Assembly (NCBI GenBank): GCA_903919145.1
Contig: CAIXGW010000289.1
Location: 1 to 39,113, forward strand
Direction: 5' to 3'
From: an uncultured Myxococcales bacterium
GTDB taxonomy: Bacteria; Myxococcota_A; UBA9042
Length of the DNA: 39,113 bases
Below, one piece after another: positions 31,054 through 39,113 of this stretch. Every line of letters begins with the position of its first letter. The first letter of the stretch is position 1. Under the pieces are notes generated by a model. It ran no database searches. It was not told the DNA's origin and was given only the letters and a program-made list of their open reading frames with translations. The position numbers and the translations under genes were made by a program.

Positions 31054-33255
31054 TTGAGCACCGCCCTACCGCAAAAAAGGCTGGGCTACCTGATGGTAGG
31101 GCTGGCGATGCTGCTGACTGCCGCCGTGCGCCTGCAGGAACTGCCGCTGCTGCGCTTGGGAGCGGCTCAGGGAGCCCCCACCCTGGCGGGGCAGTGGGCG
31201 GTGGCCAGCGGCGACAGCGCCTACCACGCGCGGCGCATCGCCTGGGTCAGCCAACATGGGCAGGCGCTGCACCGCGACCCATGGACCCACTTTCCCAGTG
31301 GCAACCAAGTAGTCTGGCCCGACGGTCTGGACAGCGTCGCCGGCTGGCTGGCTCGGCTGCTGGGGCCGGCCGGCGACCTGAGCGCCGCGATCTGGGCCGG
31401 CATCGCCCTGGTGACCTTGCTGGCCGCCGCCACCGCGGCCCTGGCTGCCGTGGTAGCCCTGCGGCACACCCGCGAGGCGTGGCCGGGCGCGGCGGCGGCG
31501 GGGTTGCTGATCGCCTTTCACCCGGGGCTGCACAACTACACCCAGGCCGGCAAGATCGACCACCACAGCGCCGAGCCGCTGCTGACCTTTGCCGCCCTTG
31601 CCGCCCTGCTGGCGGCGGCCCAAGAAGAAGCTGCAGTGGCGCGGCGAATTCGCCAGGCCTTGGCCGCAGCCGCCCTGGTGGCGGCTCTGGCGACATGGCC
31701 CAGCTCGTCTTTGACAGTGGCCCTGATAGGCGGCCTTGCTGGGGTGCGGGTGCTGCTGGCCGCGGCCGACCACCGCCAGCAGGTGGCGCGGCGCCTGGCC
31801 TGGCCGCTGGCGGCGGCCGGGCTGCTGGCGCTGCCGCTGGGCCTGCTCTCTGCGTTTGGCCAGGGTGGCGCGGCGGTGGCCCACGCCCTTTCGACCCTGC
31901 AGCCCGGCCTGCTGCTGTTGAGCGCGGTGGCCTTGCTGGCCGCCGGGCAGGTGCGCGGCAGCGGCGCCGCGGGCCGGCTGGGGGCGGTCGCGGCGATGAG
32001 CGGCGCCGCGGCGCTGGGGCTGGCGCTGTGGGCCCCGGGTCGGCAGGCGCTGCTGGGCGGTGCCGAGTTTGTCCAGGGGCGCGGCTACGTCGGCCTCATC
32101 CAAGAGTCGATGAGCGCTTGGGAAACGGGGCTGACCGGCAGTCTGACCACGCTGTCGGCGCCTTTGCTGCTGCTGCCCCCGCTGGCCTGGCACGGCTGGC
32201 AGCGCAGCGACGGGCCAGAGCTGAGGGTGTGGGTGGTGGCCGCCCTGGCCACCGCAGGCTTGGCGCTGGCGCAGATCCGCTTTGCTCCGCTGGCGGCTGT
32301 GCCCCTGGCGGTGCTGGCGGCCGTGGCATTGGTCGATCTGGGCCGCAGACAAGGCGCTCGCTGGTCGGCCGCCGCGCTGGCCGTCCTGCTGCTGCCGGGC
32401 GCGCTGAACGTCCAAGAGCGGGTGCCGCCCATCGGCAAGCGAATTGCGGTGTGGCAGGCCCTGCAGTGGCTGAGGCAGCGCGATCCGCCGCGCCAGGATG
32501 CCCGCCAGCTGGCCAGCGCGCCAGACAGCACCGTGTTGGCGAGCTGGAGCTACGGCCATGATCTTCTAACCTTTGGCGGAAGAGCCAACGTGTGTAGCCC
32601 GCTTATCGCCCCGGGGCAGGAGGTGGGCCTGCGGGCCTGCCTGCAGCTGGCGCTGGGCGCGGTGACGCCGGCTCAGGCAGAGGACCTGCTCGAGACGCAC
32701 CGCGTGCGCTGGTGGCTGACAACGCCGTGGTCGATGGCCGCCATGCGCGCCTATGCCGAAGCGCTGGGGCTGCCCCCAGAGCAGTTTGCCGCCTTGACCC
32801 CAGAGGGTTCGCTGAAGCTGACCCGCGACGGGCAGTGCGCGCCGGGCCAGCAGCTATGGTTTGCCAATGGATCCGAGGCCCCAGACGGCAGCTGCCAGGC
32901 CTTGCCCGGCTGGCGACTGGCCTACGCGGCGCCGGGCGGCGGTGCCAAGCTGTTTGAGCGGGTCCGCGGCGCCCGCCTGCGGGTGCATGGCTGCCCTGCC
33001 GGCGCTGCAGTGCGCTTGGTGGCGCGCCTGGCCAGCGGCCGCCAGGGCTGGCTGTGGGTCGCCCACGCCCAGCGCAGCGCCGATGGCAGCGCCAGCGTGA
33101 CCACGCCGTGGAGCAGCGGATTTCGCAGCGATGCCATCCACCTGCTTGACCAGCGCCTGGATTGCGGGCCCCTCAGCGCAACGCCGCAATTGAGCGAAGA
33201 CGCTGTCCAGCTTGGCCTGACGGTCGATGCGACGGCCACCGGGGCAGCCCCGTGA
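31054..33255 (+). CDS. Divergent STT3-family oligosaccharyltransferase
   Basis: 733 residues from a TTG at 31054; an in-frame ATG at 31093 is possible but would cut the first helix. Around a dozen hydrophobic segments occupy residues 1-450, with a soluble region after. STT3 landmarks appear in order: GDSAYHARR (acidic D54 with Y57, H58, R60), KIDHHSAEP (D169, H170, H171, like the DHH of AglB), E350 in GLIQESMS (TIxE-like), the RF pair in AQIRFAPLAAVPLAV (R408), and SWSYG (496-500) in place of the WWDYG motif. The family transfers lipid-linked glycans to protein asparagines. The next gene, a GT-C enzyme, overlaps by 4 bp. Family membership is well supported; substrate specificity is not. Confidence 0.78.
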   Translation: MSTALPQKRLGYLMVGLAMLLTAAVRLQELPLLRLGAAQGAPTLAGQWAVASGDSAYHARRIAWVSQHGQALHRDPWTHFPSGNQVVWPDGLDSVAGWLARLLGPAGDLSAAIWAGIALVTLLAAATAALAAVVALRHTREAWPGAAAAGLLIAFHPGLHNYTQAGKIDHHSAEPLLTFAALAALLAAAQEEAAVARRIRQALAAAALVAALATWPSSSLTVALIGGLAGVRVLLAAADHRQQVARRLAWPLAAAGLLALPLGLLSAFGQGGAAVAHALSTLQPGLLLLSAVALLAAGQVRGSGAAGRLGAVAAMSGAAALGLALWAPGRQALLGGAEFVQGRGYVGLIQESMSAWETGLTGSLTTLSAPLLLLPPLAWHGWQRSDGPELRVWVVAALATAGLALAQIRFAPLAAVPLAVLAAVALVDLGRRQGARWSAAALAVLLLPGALNVQERVPPIGKRIAVWQALQWLRQRDPPRQDARQLASAPDSTVLASWSYGHDLLTFGGRANVCSPLIAPGQEVGLRACLQLALGAVTPAQAEDLLETHRVRWWLTTPWSMAAMRAYAEALGLPPEQFAALTPEGSLKLTRDGQCAPGQQLWFANGSEAPDGSCQALPGWRLAYAAPGGGAKLFERVRGARLRVHGCPAGAAVRLVARLASGRQGWLWVAHAQRSADGSASVTTPWSSGFRSDAIHLLDQRLDCGPLSATPQLSEDAVQLGLTVDATATGAAP

Positions 33256-34931
33256 GTCGGATCCAGCGCGGCGTCGCCTTGGCTGCCCTGATGCTGCTGG
33301 CCCTGGCGCTGGCTTTGCCGGGGGCGGGCGAACGCGGGGTCACCGCTGAGGAAGTGCAGCCATACCTGCAGCGCTACCCCTACGCCGTCGGCGTTCGGCA
33401 AGGGCGCATTGAGGCGCTGCCACCCTACGAAGCGGCCGGGGCGCCGCCGCCGCGCTGGGTCTCTACCAGCCAGTGGCCGGTGGTGGCCTACAACGGCGAG
33501 TCGCGCCAATGGCCGCTGTTCATCCGCGGCCACCAAACGGCGCTGGGCAGCTATTGGGGCATCCTGCTGGGCCCGTGGCTGGGCGGCGGGATTGCCGGCA
33601 TCCAGCGCTCTAACATCCTGTTGTCTCTGACTTTGGTGTGGCTCACCTATGCGCTGACGCGGCGCACGCGCTCTCTGACCCACCGCAGCGAAGGCTGGCA
33701 GCTGCTGCCGCCGTTGCTGGTGGCTCTGTCCTTTGGTCTGCTGTTCTTTGGCCGCACCGGCTACGGCTTTGAGCTGGCCAGCCGCGTCGCCCTGATGGCC
33801 ACCCTGGTCGCGGCGGCGACACCCGGCCCGTGGACAGCGCTGCGAGCGTCAGGGGTAGGCCTGCTGGCGGCGCTGGCAGTGCTGTGCCGGGCGACCATAG
33901 CGATTCCCCTTGCACCGGCGCTGTGGCTGCTGCTGCGCCACCAGTTTCCGCTGCAGCGCGGCTGGCTGCGCTGGCTGCCCTTTGCGGTCATGGCGCTGGT
34001 GCCGCCGCTGGTGGTGACGCTGTTGGCCGCGCTGGCGCCCTTTCACGCCGGTGCAGGGCCGCTGGCGGGCTTCCCGGTAGCCGCTCTTCCCAGCCGCCTG
34101 CTGAGCTTTCCCGGCCACCTATGGGTGCAAATGGCATGGCTGGGCGATGCGCAGTCGATTCTGGGCCCGCTGCGCAGGGGCGGATCGCTGGCGGGGCCCC
34201 TGGCTGTGGGTGTCGCCCTGGCGGCGGCTCCGGTGGCAGCGGCGGCTTGGCGCTGGCGACGCGGCAGCGCCGGTCTGGGCGAACAGATGTTGGTCGCTGG
34301 CCTTGTCGCCAATGCCGCGGGTGGGGCCTTGCTCTACGGCGATCCCATGCAGTTTCAGCTGGGCATGGCCCTGGAGCCGCTGTTTGCCCTGGCCGTGGCC
34401 GATCAGGTGGCAGCGCTGCCGACGGTCAGGCTGCGGCTGGCGGCGGTGGCTCTTGCCCTGGTCGCCCGCGGTCAGGGCCTGGCCTATGGCCTGTGGCTCG
34501 ACCACCACGGCGCCAATCCGATGTTCAGCGCCCGGGCGCAGAAAGCCGCGGTCGAGCTGCTGCAGCGCCTGGGTGCCAAGGGCCCAGACGTGTTGACGAC
34601 CACCTACAACCACGTGGGTGTGCTGGAGGCGTGGAGCGACGGCAACCTGCGCCCCATCCACGCCTGGGAAACCCTGCGGCCAGGCGCCTTGCGGCCGGGC
34701 GACAGCACCTTGCCCGCGATGCGCGAGCTGCTGAGGCGCTACCAACCGCGCTATGTGCTGCTGACCGATGGCGCCAATCTGTACGAAGGGCCGTTTGCCG
34801 AGAATGCCACCTTGGCGCAAGCCTTGCGCGAGGCAGTGCGGCTAGAGGATGCGACCCTAGAGACTGAGTGGCCCCTGCCAACGGAGTCGGGCGCCAAGGG
34901 CTGGCGCATCGTCGCCCTGACCTATCGCTGA
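33252..34931 (+). CDS. GT-C glycosyltransferase, dolichyl-phosphate-mannose-type (family 39-like)
   Basis: 559 residues. The GTG at 33252 overlaps the previous stop as GTGA. The protein has an N-terminal helix, then a large first periplasmic loop with acidic EE (GVTAEEVQPYLQRYPYA), where GT-C enzymes carry their catalytic acid, and RGHQTALGSYWGILLGPWLGGG, similar to the GHK/PPLYYW region of family 39. About 8-10 further hydrophobic helices follow, then a soluble C-terminal part (VLEAWSDGNLRPIHAWETLRPG, RYQPRYVLLTDG). Such enzymes use polyprenyl-linked sugars outside the cytoplasm. Together with the STT3-like gene it suggests glycosylation of envelope proteins or lipids. Ends 3 nt from the convergent Trm112-like gene. 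Confidence 0.8.
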   Translation: MSRIQRGVALAALMLLALALALPGAGERGVTAEEVQPYLQRYPYAVGVRQGRIEALPPYEAAGAPPPRWVSTSQWPVVAYNGESRQWPLFIRGHQTALGSYWGILLGPWLGGGIAGIQRSNILLSLTLVWLTYALTRRTRSLTHRSEGWQLLPPLLVALSFGLLFFGRTGYGFELASRVALMATLVAAATPGPWTALRASGVGLLAALAVLCRATIAIPLAPALWLLLRHQFPLQRGWLRWLPFAVMALVPPLVVTLLAALAPFHAGAGPLAGFPVAALPSRLLSFPGHLWVQMAWLGDAQSILGPLRRGGSLAGPLAVGVALAAAPVAAAAWRWRRGSAGLGEQMLVAGLVANAAGGALLYGDPMQFQLGMALEPLFALAVADQVAALPTVRLRLAAVALALVARGQGLAYGLWLDHHGANPMFSARAQKAAVELLQRLGAKGPDVLTTTYNHVGVLEAWSDGNLRPIHAWETLRPGALRPGDSTLPAMRELLRRYQPRYVLLTDGANLYEGPFAENATLAQALREAVRLEDATLETEWPLPTESGAKGWRIVALTYR

Positions 34932-34934
34932 CGG

Positions 34935-35186
34935 TCAATTCGCCACGTCTTCGGGCAGCAGCAACACCGCAGCCCCCGGCGAGAAATCGGCCAGCCCCTG
35001 GCGAATCAGCCACGCGCGACTACCGTCGGCCGAGACCCAGGCCGCCGCAAAATCCGCCGCCAGCAAGCGGGCACTCTCGCTGCGCAAGGCCTTTGCGGCC
35101 GCCAACGCCAGCAGCTTTTGCACCAGCGGCTGCGGGGCCGCATGCAGCGGCAGATGGGTCACAGGGCAGGCCAACACCACAGGCAC
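34935..35186 (-). CDS. Trm112-family small protein
   Basis: 83 residues from a GTG at 35186 with AGGGGG 4 nt upstream. LACPVTHLPL near the start matches the Trm112/UPF0434 pattern LACPVCKGPL, here with Thr in place of the second Cys, so the zinc site is incomplete. ESARLLAADFAAAWVSADGSRAWLIRQG resembles the rest of the fold, ending with an acidic LLLPED. In other organisms Trm112 proteins activate methyltransferases; this variant's role is unknown. A 7-bp stem (35200-35206 with 35217-35223) precedes it and could shape its leader. Confidence 0.7.
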   Translation of the reverse strand: MPVVLACPVTHLPLHAAPQPLVQKLLALAAAKALRSESARLLAADFAAAWVSADGSRAWLIRQGLADFSPGAAVLLLPEDVAN

Positions 35187-35331
35187 GTTTCCCCCTACTT
35201 GCTGGGTGAGACAAGCCCCAGCAGATTCCTAACCCGTTGCCATGGCTGCCGTTGAGCCGGGCGGCCGCCTTTGGCTGGCCTCTTCGTTTGGCGACCTTGG
35301 ACTTGGATTGCGGCGCGTCTCCCGCAGCCTT

Positions 35332-36465
35332 CTAGCTGCGCCTTCGGTCGCGCAGCTGCAGAAACACCTGGCGGGTCGCCCTTGCGGTGTGCGACCAGCT
35401 GAGCTGCGCAGCCCTCTGCAGTCCGCGTTGGCTCAGGTCAGCGCGCAAGACATCGTCTCCCAAGAGCTTCTCTAGCCCCTGGGCGATTTCATCCACGCTT
35501 AGGGGATCAACCGCCAGCGCCGCCCCAGCGGCCACTTCGTCCAGAGACGAGCCGCGCGACGTCAGCACCGGCGTGCCCATGGCCATAGCTTCCGCTACAG
35601 GCAGGCCAAACCCTTCATAAAGAGAAGGATAGCACAGGGCCAGCGCCTCGGCGTACAGGACCTTGAGCGCCTCTGTCCCTACGTAGCCCACTGAGCGGAT
35701 GCGGTTCTTGACCGGTGTGTCGCCCAGCACCGCCCGAATTTCGTCATCGCGCCAGCCTTTGCCGCCGGCCACCACCAGCTGGACATCGGGAAAGCGGTCG
35801 GCCAGCCGCTCAAACGCCCGCACCAGCCGCACCTGGTTCTTGCGCGGCTCCAGCGTGCCCACGGTCAAGATGTAGCGGCGCGGCAGGTTCAGGGCGGCGC
35901 GCTCGCGGGCCACCGTGGCGGCGTCAGGGCGCTGCTCAAAGTCGGCCGGTGCGGCCAGCGGCGTCACCACCACCTTGCTGGGATCTGTAGGAATCAGGCG
36001 CAGCAAGTCGCGCTTGGTGCTCTCTGACGGCGTCAAGATCGCTGCGGCTTGGCGCACCAGCAGCGGCAGAGCGGCGCGCTGCAATACCCTTTTCTTGAAG
36101 GTAAATGTCTCTGGATACAGAAACACGGCCATGTCGTGCACGGTCAAGACGTAGGGAATGCCCGGCACCGGCACGATGGGGGCCAAGTAGTTGGGAAAGA
36201 ACGCTGCATCTGGGCGGAGACGGGCCAGCTGCACGGGCACGGCGGTCTGCAGCCAAGCGGCGCGCACCGGAAACCGCGGGCCAAGGACGCTCAGGCCGCT
36301 GGCCGCCGGCTCCTGGGCAAAGCGATTGGTCAGCAGCAGCAGCTCGTCGCCGGTGTCCAGGGCCTGCCAGGCGCGGATCAGCCGCTCGGTATAGAGCCCA
36401 ACGCCGGTCCGGCCAGGAGCCCAGGTGGTGGCGTCAATCGCGATGCGCAGCGGGCGGTCGGCCAT
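35332..36465 (-). CDS. Family 4 glycosyltransferase (GT-B)
   Basis: 377 residues from the ATG at 36465 (AGGA 8 nt upstream); the frame extends to 36543 but gives no better start. RIAIDATTWAPGRTGVGLYTERL at the N-terminus is the usual acceptor side; VLTVHDM and ILTPSESTKRDLL follow. The donor side has TVGTLEPRKNQ and the EX7E motif in YEGFGLPVAEAMAMGTPV (E284, E292). Family 4 enzymes use nucleotide-sugars in the cytoplasm to build glycans. It may serve the STT3-type pathway or the polysaccharide locus. A 6-bp hairpin surrounds its stop codon. The hydrolase gene lies 93 nt upstream on the same strand. Confidence 0.93.
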   Translation of the reverse strand: MADRPLRIAIDATTWAPGRTGVGLYTERLIRAWQALDTGDELLLLTNRFAQEPAASGLSVLGPRFPVRAAWLQTAVPVQLARLRPDAAFFPNYLAPIVPVPGIPYVLTVHDMAVFLYPETFTFKKRVLQRAALPLLVRQAAAILTPSESTKRDLLRLIPTDPSKVVVTPLAAPADFEQRPDAATVARERAALNLPRRYILTVGTLEPRKNQVRLVRAFERLADRFPDVQLVVAGGKGWRDDEIRAVLGDTPVKNRIRSVGYVGTEALKVLYAEALALCYPSLYEGFGLPVAEAMAMGTPVLTSRGSSLDEVAAGAALAVDPLSVDEIAQGLEKLLGDDVLRADLSQRGLQRAAQLSWSHTARATRQVFLQLRDRRRS

Positions 36466-36558
36466 GGCCGGATTCCTGGCGCGCTCCGGCAGGATGGGGC
36501 GCGGCGCGAAGTGTGCCCCCTGCACAAGGCGCTGTCCAGACACGCAATCAACAAGGCG

Positions 36559-38286
36559 TTACAGGCAGTTGTCGATGCCCCGAATCGCCGGAATCAGGCC
36601 CGCGGCCACGGTGGGTGGCGAGCTGATAGAGAAGCGGTCTGGCAGCAGGCTCTTGGTCTTGTACTGGACGTCGACAAACCACACCGCGTTGGCCGGCAGG
36701 GCAATGGGCACCAGCTTGGACCACAGCCCGCCTTTGCCTGCGTCCAAGGTCGCAGAGGCAAAGAAAAAGGCGTTGTCGCCGCTGGCCCAGGCGCGCACCT
36801 CTTCTACCTGCAGCTGGCTGCCGCCCGGGTCGACCACCGCGCTGATCAGGGTCGCCGCCCCCACCGGCTGAGCCGAGACCTGGGGCGCCACCGGCACATA
36901 GGCAAATTGCGCGCTGCCAAACCACTTGCCAAACCACATCTTCTGGCCGCCCTCTGCCCGCAGCTTGGCGCGGTTCTCGATCTCTGCCTTGGGCTCGCCG
37001 CCGCTGACCTGGTAGCAGCCGTGGTCAAAGTTGCCAGCCAGCGAAGTGCGCTTGTCGCCGCCGGGCAAGGCGTCAAAGGTGGCCTTGTGCGCGGTCAGGG
37101 GGAAGAATTCGTCAGTGGTGCCGTTGAGCATCAGCACCTTGGCCTTGGCCCCCGCCAGCGCGGCAGCCGGCTGGATAAGGCCCTCCATCAGCTTCTGCCA
37201 CTCGGGGCTGGCGATCGACAGGCCCGCCTTCTGCAACAGGCTGTGCTGCCACGCCTTGGGCGCCTGGGTCGCCACATCCCAGGCCAACGTGCCGGACATG
37301 GGCACCGCCGCCACTACCCGCGGATCGTGGCCCGCGACCAGCAGAGAAGCGACGCCACCGGCCGAAAACCCGGTGATGCCAAGCTTGGTTGGGTCGACGT
37401 CGCCACGGGTACCCAGGCAGGTCACGGCCCTCATCGCCGCCGTGGTATGCCCCCAAAACCACGAGCCGCGGATGTCCACCAGCGTGTCAAACATCCGGTA
37501 GCCACTGTCGGCGCTGGCCGCCTTGCCCTCTGAAGTATTGGCCGGGCTGTCGCCGCCGCCGGGGCCGGTGTAGGCCACCACAAAATAACCAAGCCGGGCA
37601 GCCAGTTCAACCGCCGACGCCTCGGTCGAGTGGCCGCCAAGGCCATGGGCCAGCACCACGCCGGGCAGCTTGCCAGAGCCCGCGGCCGGCCGGGCTGCAA
37701 AGCCGCGAATCAAGATCGGCTTGAGCTTCCCACCCTGACTCTCCCACGACAAATAGCTGACACTATAGGCTTTGACCTGGGTTAGGCCCTTTAGGACGGT
37801 GTGCTCACCGGTAAAAGAGCAGGCGGCTGTGGCTGGGTCGGCCACTGCGGCGAGGTCCCAGGTGGGCCCTTGGGGCTCGGCTGGCCCGGCATCGGCAGCG
37901 GCGGCGTCGGCTACGGCAGTGTCGGCTGCGGCGGTGTCGGTGTCGGCAGCGGCGCCAGCCTCGGCCGAGCTGTCTTGCCCCGCGTCGGCAGCTGCGCCCG
38001 GGGCCGTCTCGCCGGTGTCAGCGTCCACCGCTGGGTTCGCGGCGTCGCTGCCCGCCGCCAGGTCTGACGGGGCGTCGGTCCATGCGGCATCGCCGTCTGC
38101 CGCTGTCGCCGCGGTGCCGTCCGTGCCGCCAAGAAGGTCTTGAAACCCATCGACAAAGCTGGCGCCGCCGTCAGCTCCGGCGTCGGCCTGGGCACCGCCT
38201 GCAGCCACGGCCGAGGGCGCCGCAGAGGTAGTACAGCCAGACCCCGCCAGCAGCGCTGCCACTGCCCACCAACGCAGATACCGCAT
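36559..38286 (-). CDS. Lipoprotein alpha/beta hydrolase with Asp/Ala-rich linker
   Basis: 575 residues. GGGAGG with a 5-nt spacer before the ATG at 38286 fixes the start inside a longer open frame (to 38433). Cys18 ends the lipobox SGC. Residues 20-140 are an Ala/Asp-rich low-complexity linker, typical of surface lipoproteins in Myxococcota. The folded domain has LAHGLGGHS (oxyanion region), the nucleophile elbow GFSAGG (S308), D393 in GTTDEFFPL and H423 in NFDHGCYQ, a complete Ser-Asp-His triad. A beta-rich C-terminal domain follows (VDPGGSQLQVEEVRAW, VWFVDVQYKTKSLLP). It is probably a secreted esterase or peptidase facing the periplasm or surface; the substrate is unknown. Confidence 0.88.
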   Translation of the reverse strand: MRYLRWWAVAALLAGSGCTTSAAPSAVAAGGAQADAGADGGASFVDGFQDLLGGTDGTAATAADGDAAWTDAPSDLAAGSDAANPAVDADTGETAPGAAADAGQDSSAEAGAAADTDTAAADTAVADAAAADAGPAEPQGPTWDLAAVADPATAACSFTGEHTVLKGLTQVKAYSVSYLSWESQGGKLKPILIRGFAARPAAGSGKLPGVVLAHGLGGHSTEASAVELAARLGYFVVAYTGPGGGDSPANTSEGKAASADSGYRMFDTLVDIRGSWFWGHTTAAMRAVTCLGTRGDVDPTKLGITGFSAGGVASLLVAGHDPRVVAAVPMSGTLAWDVATQAPKAWQHSLLQKAGLSIASPEWQKLMEGLIQPAAALAGAKAKVLMLNGTTDEFFPLTAHKATFDALPGGDKRTSLAGNFDHGCYQVSGGEPKAEIENRAKLRAEGGQKMWFGKWFGSAQFAYVPVAPQVSAQPVGAATLISAVVDPGGSQLQVEEVRAWASGDNAFFFASATLDAGKGGLWSKLVPIALPANAVWFVDVQYKTKSLLPDRFSISSPPTVAAGLIPAIRGIDNCL

Positions 38287-38374
38287 GGCAACCTCCCGTG
38301 AACGCCACCGCCAGCTTACCATCGGCAAGCGGCTTGGGAAATGCCCTTTGCGGCTGAGGCGATCCGGCTCGCCG

Positions 38375-39100
38375 CTACTTGGGTCCCGACCCAAAACTGG
38401 CCGGCAGGGCCACACCGCGCACGACGCCGGCACCGTGGTTGCGCACCTGACCTGGCCGCAGCGGCGAGCCCGGCACCTGGCTCAGGTCGGGCGTCTTGCC
38501 GTCGGCAGCCACGGCCACCGGGATTCCGCGCTTGCGGGCCCGGGCAGCCAGAGCCTTGGCCCGCCGCGCCGCTCGCGCCTCGGCTTCCAGGCGCACTTTC
38601 TCCTGGCGCTTGGCCTCATCGGCGGCAATCTTGGCAGCTTTGCGGCGCTCGCGCCGATCCTCAAAGCGCAGCAGCTGGTCGCGGGTCGTGTCGACCTGCA
38701 GCTCGACACCTGGCTTGAGCGCCGTGTCGGTCAGGTTGTTCAGGCGCATCATCGAGTCGACACTAACGCCGAGCTGGCGGGCCACGTCGCCCAAATACCG
38801 CTCGTCCTCGATCACGACCTGCAGCCGCTCTGCCGCCTGCCGGCTGGGCACCACATTGCGGGTCACCACTTTGCCTCCGGTGCCGGCGCTGGCCTCGATC
38901 ATTTGCTTGGAAAATCCCTCTACCGACACGCCTTGAGCCACACCCCCCTGCGACGCAAGAGCTTTGGCGCTGCCGCCCTTGCCGCCGCCTCCGCCTTGCA
39001 GAGACAGGGTCTGCAGCGTAGGCAGGCTGTCGCAGCCCACGAGCCCTAGGGTCAGAGCGATGGCCGCCCCGCGCCAAAGCAAACCAGAGACAAGCCGCAA
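38375..39100 (-). CDS. LysM-like lipoprotein, start possibly outside window
   Basis: 241 residues from a TTG at 39100, but the frame is open to the right edge, so the real start may lie outside. Cys23 completes a lipobox (LVGC). A Gly-rich linker (36-60) leads to a LysM-like module at about 93-137 (LQVVIEDERYLGDVARQLGV, MMRLNNLTDTALKPGVELQV), which in the family binds peptidoglycan sugars. A charged Lys/Arg/Ala coiled-coil stretch (about 142-190) and a Pro/Gly-rich tail follow. It probably tethers the outer membrane to the cell wall. Confidence 0.78.
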   Translation of the reverse strand: MRLVSGLLWRGAAIALTLGLVGCDSLPTLQTLSLQGGGGGKGGSAKALASQGGVAQGVSVEGFSKQMIEASAGTGGKVVTRNVVPSRQAAERLQVVIEDERYLGDVARQLGVSVDSMMRLNNLTDTALKPGVELQVDTTRDQLLRFEDRRERRKAAKIAADEAKRQEKVRLEAEARAARRAKALAARARKRGIPVAVAADGKTPDLSQVPGSPLRPGQVRNHGAGVVRGVALPASFGSGPK

Positions 39101-39113
39101 CGGCCAGCGGCGC

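Noticed and set aside
31066..32559. Minus-strand open frame of 497 codons inside the STT3-like gene
   Set aside because: Composition is dominated by Gln, Arg and Gly typical of antisense shadows, while the plus strand carries STT3 motifs.
37900..38180. Repeat-like GC-rich tract resembling tandem DNA repeats
   Set aside because: It is the codon pattern of the Ala/Asp-rich linker of the hydrolase lipoprotein, with irregular units, not a CRISPR or satellite array.

Overview
The window is about 39 kb of GC-rich, densely coding chromosome with no rRNA, tRNA, CRISPR array, insertion sequence or prophage signature that I could find. The mix of genes suggests a deltaproteobacterial-type Gram-negative, most likely Myxococcota or a neighbouring lineage: many lipoproteins with Asp/Ala-rich linkers, a PEGA-domain protein, a zinc-ribbon plus TPR giant protein, SelB, and frequent GTG/TTG starts. 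This placement is inference from gene content only. 

Left part (1-8917, all minus strand): a PEGA-domain envelope protein cut by the window edge, then a tightly packed cell-surface glycan locus. Read 5'->3' on the minus strand it holds a TPR plus outer-membrane beta-barrel protein (PgaA/YaiO-like), a membrane-anchored HEAT-repeat protein, a family 2 processive glycosyltransferase with an unusual C-terminal extracytoplasmic domain, an (alpha/alpha)-barrel-like lipoprotein, and a helical Cys-patterned membrane protein. Stop/start overlaps (ATGA and GTGA) and short gaps tie them together. I regard this as the best candidate for an undescribed system: synthase-dependent polysaccharide production and export with non-standard accessory parts. 

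Middle (8975-25815): housekeeping genes. rpiB-nrdR-ribD-ribE form one minus-strand series leading into the glycan locus. Then come a CAP-domain lipoprotein, a DUF177 (YceD) protein plus rpmF with a clear sigma70-like promoter, a small orphan gene, selB, a 1156-residue zinc-ribbon/TPR protein divergent from selB with overlapping promoters, queA-rsmD, a lipoprotein, a J-domain/TPR protein, and purM. 

Right part (25982-39113): an FAD oxidoreductase of the phytoene-desaturase type, a TolC-like protein and an MlaC-like protein on the plus strand. They are followed by an operon-like set of an outer-membrane barrel protein, a divergent STT3-type oligosaccharyltransferase and a GT-C glycosyltransferase (4-bp GTGA overlap). 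Converging on it are a Trm112-like small protein, a family 4 glycosyltransferase, a large lipoprotein alpha/beta hydrolase and a LysM lipoprotein that reaches the right edge. The window is thus rich in envelope and glycan genes at both ends, with ordinary metabolism and translation genes between.
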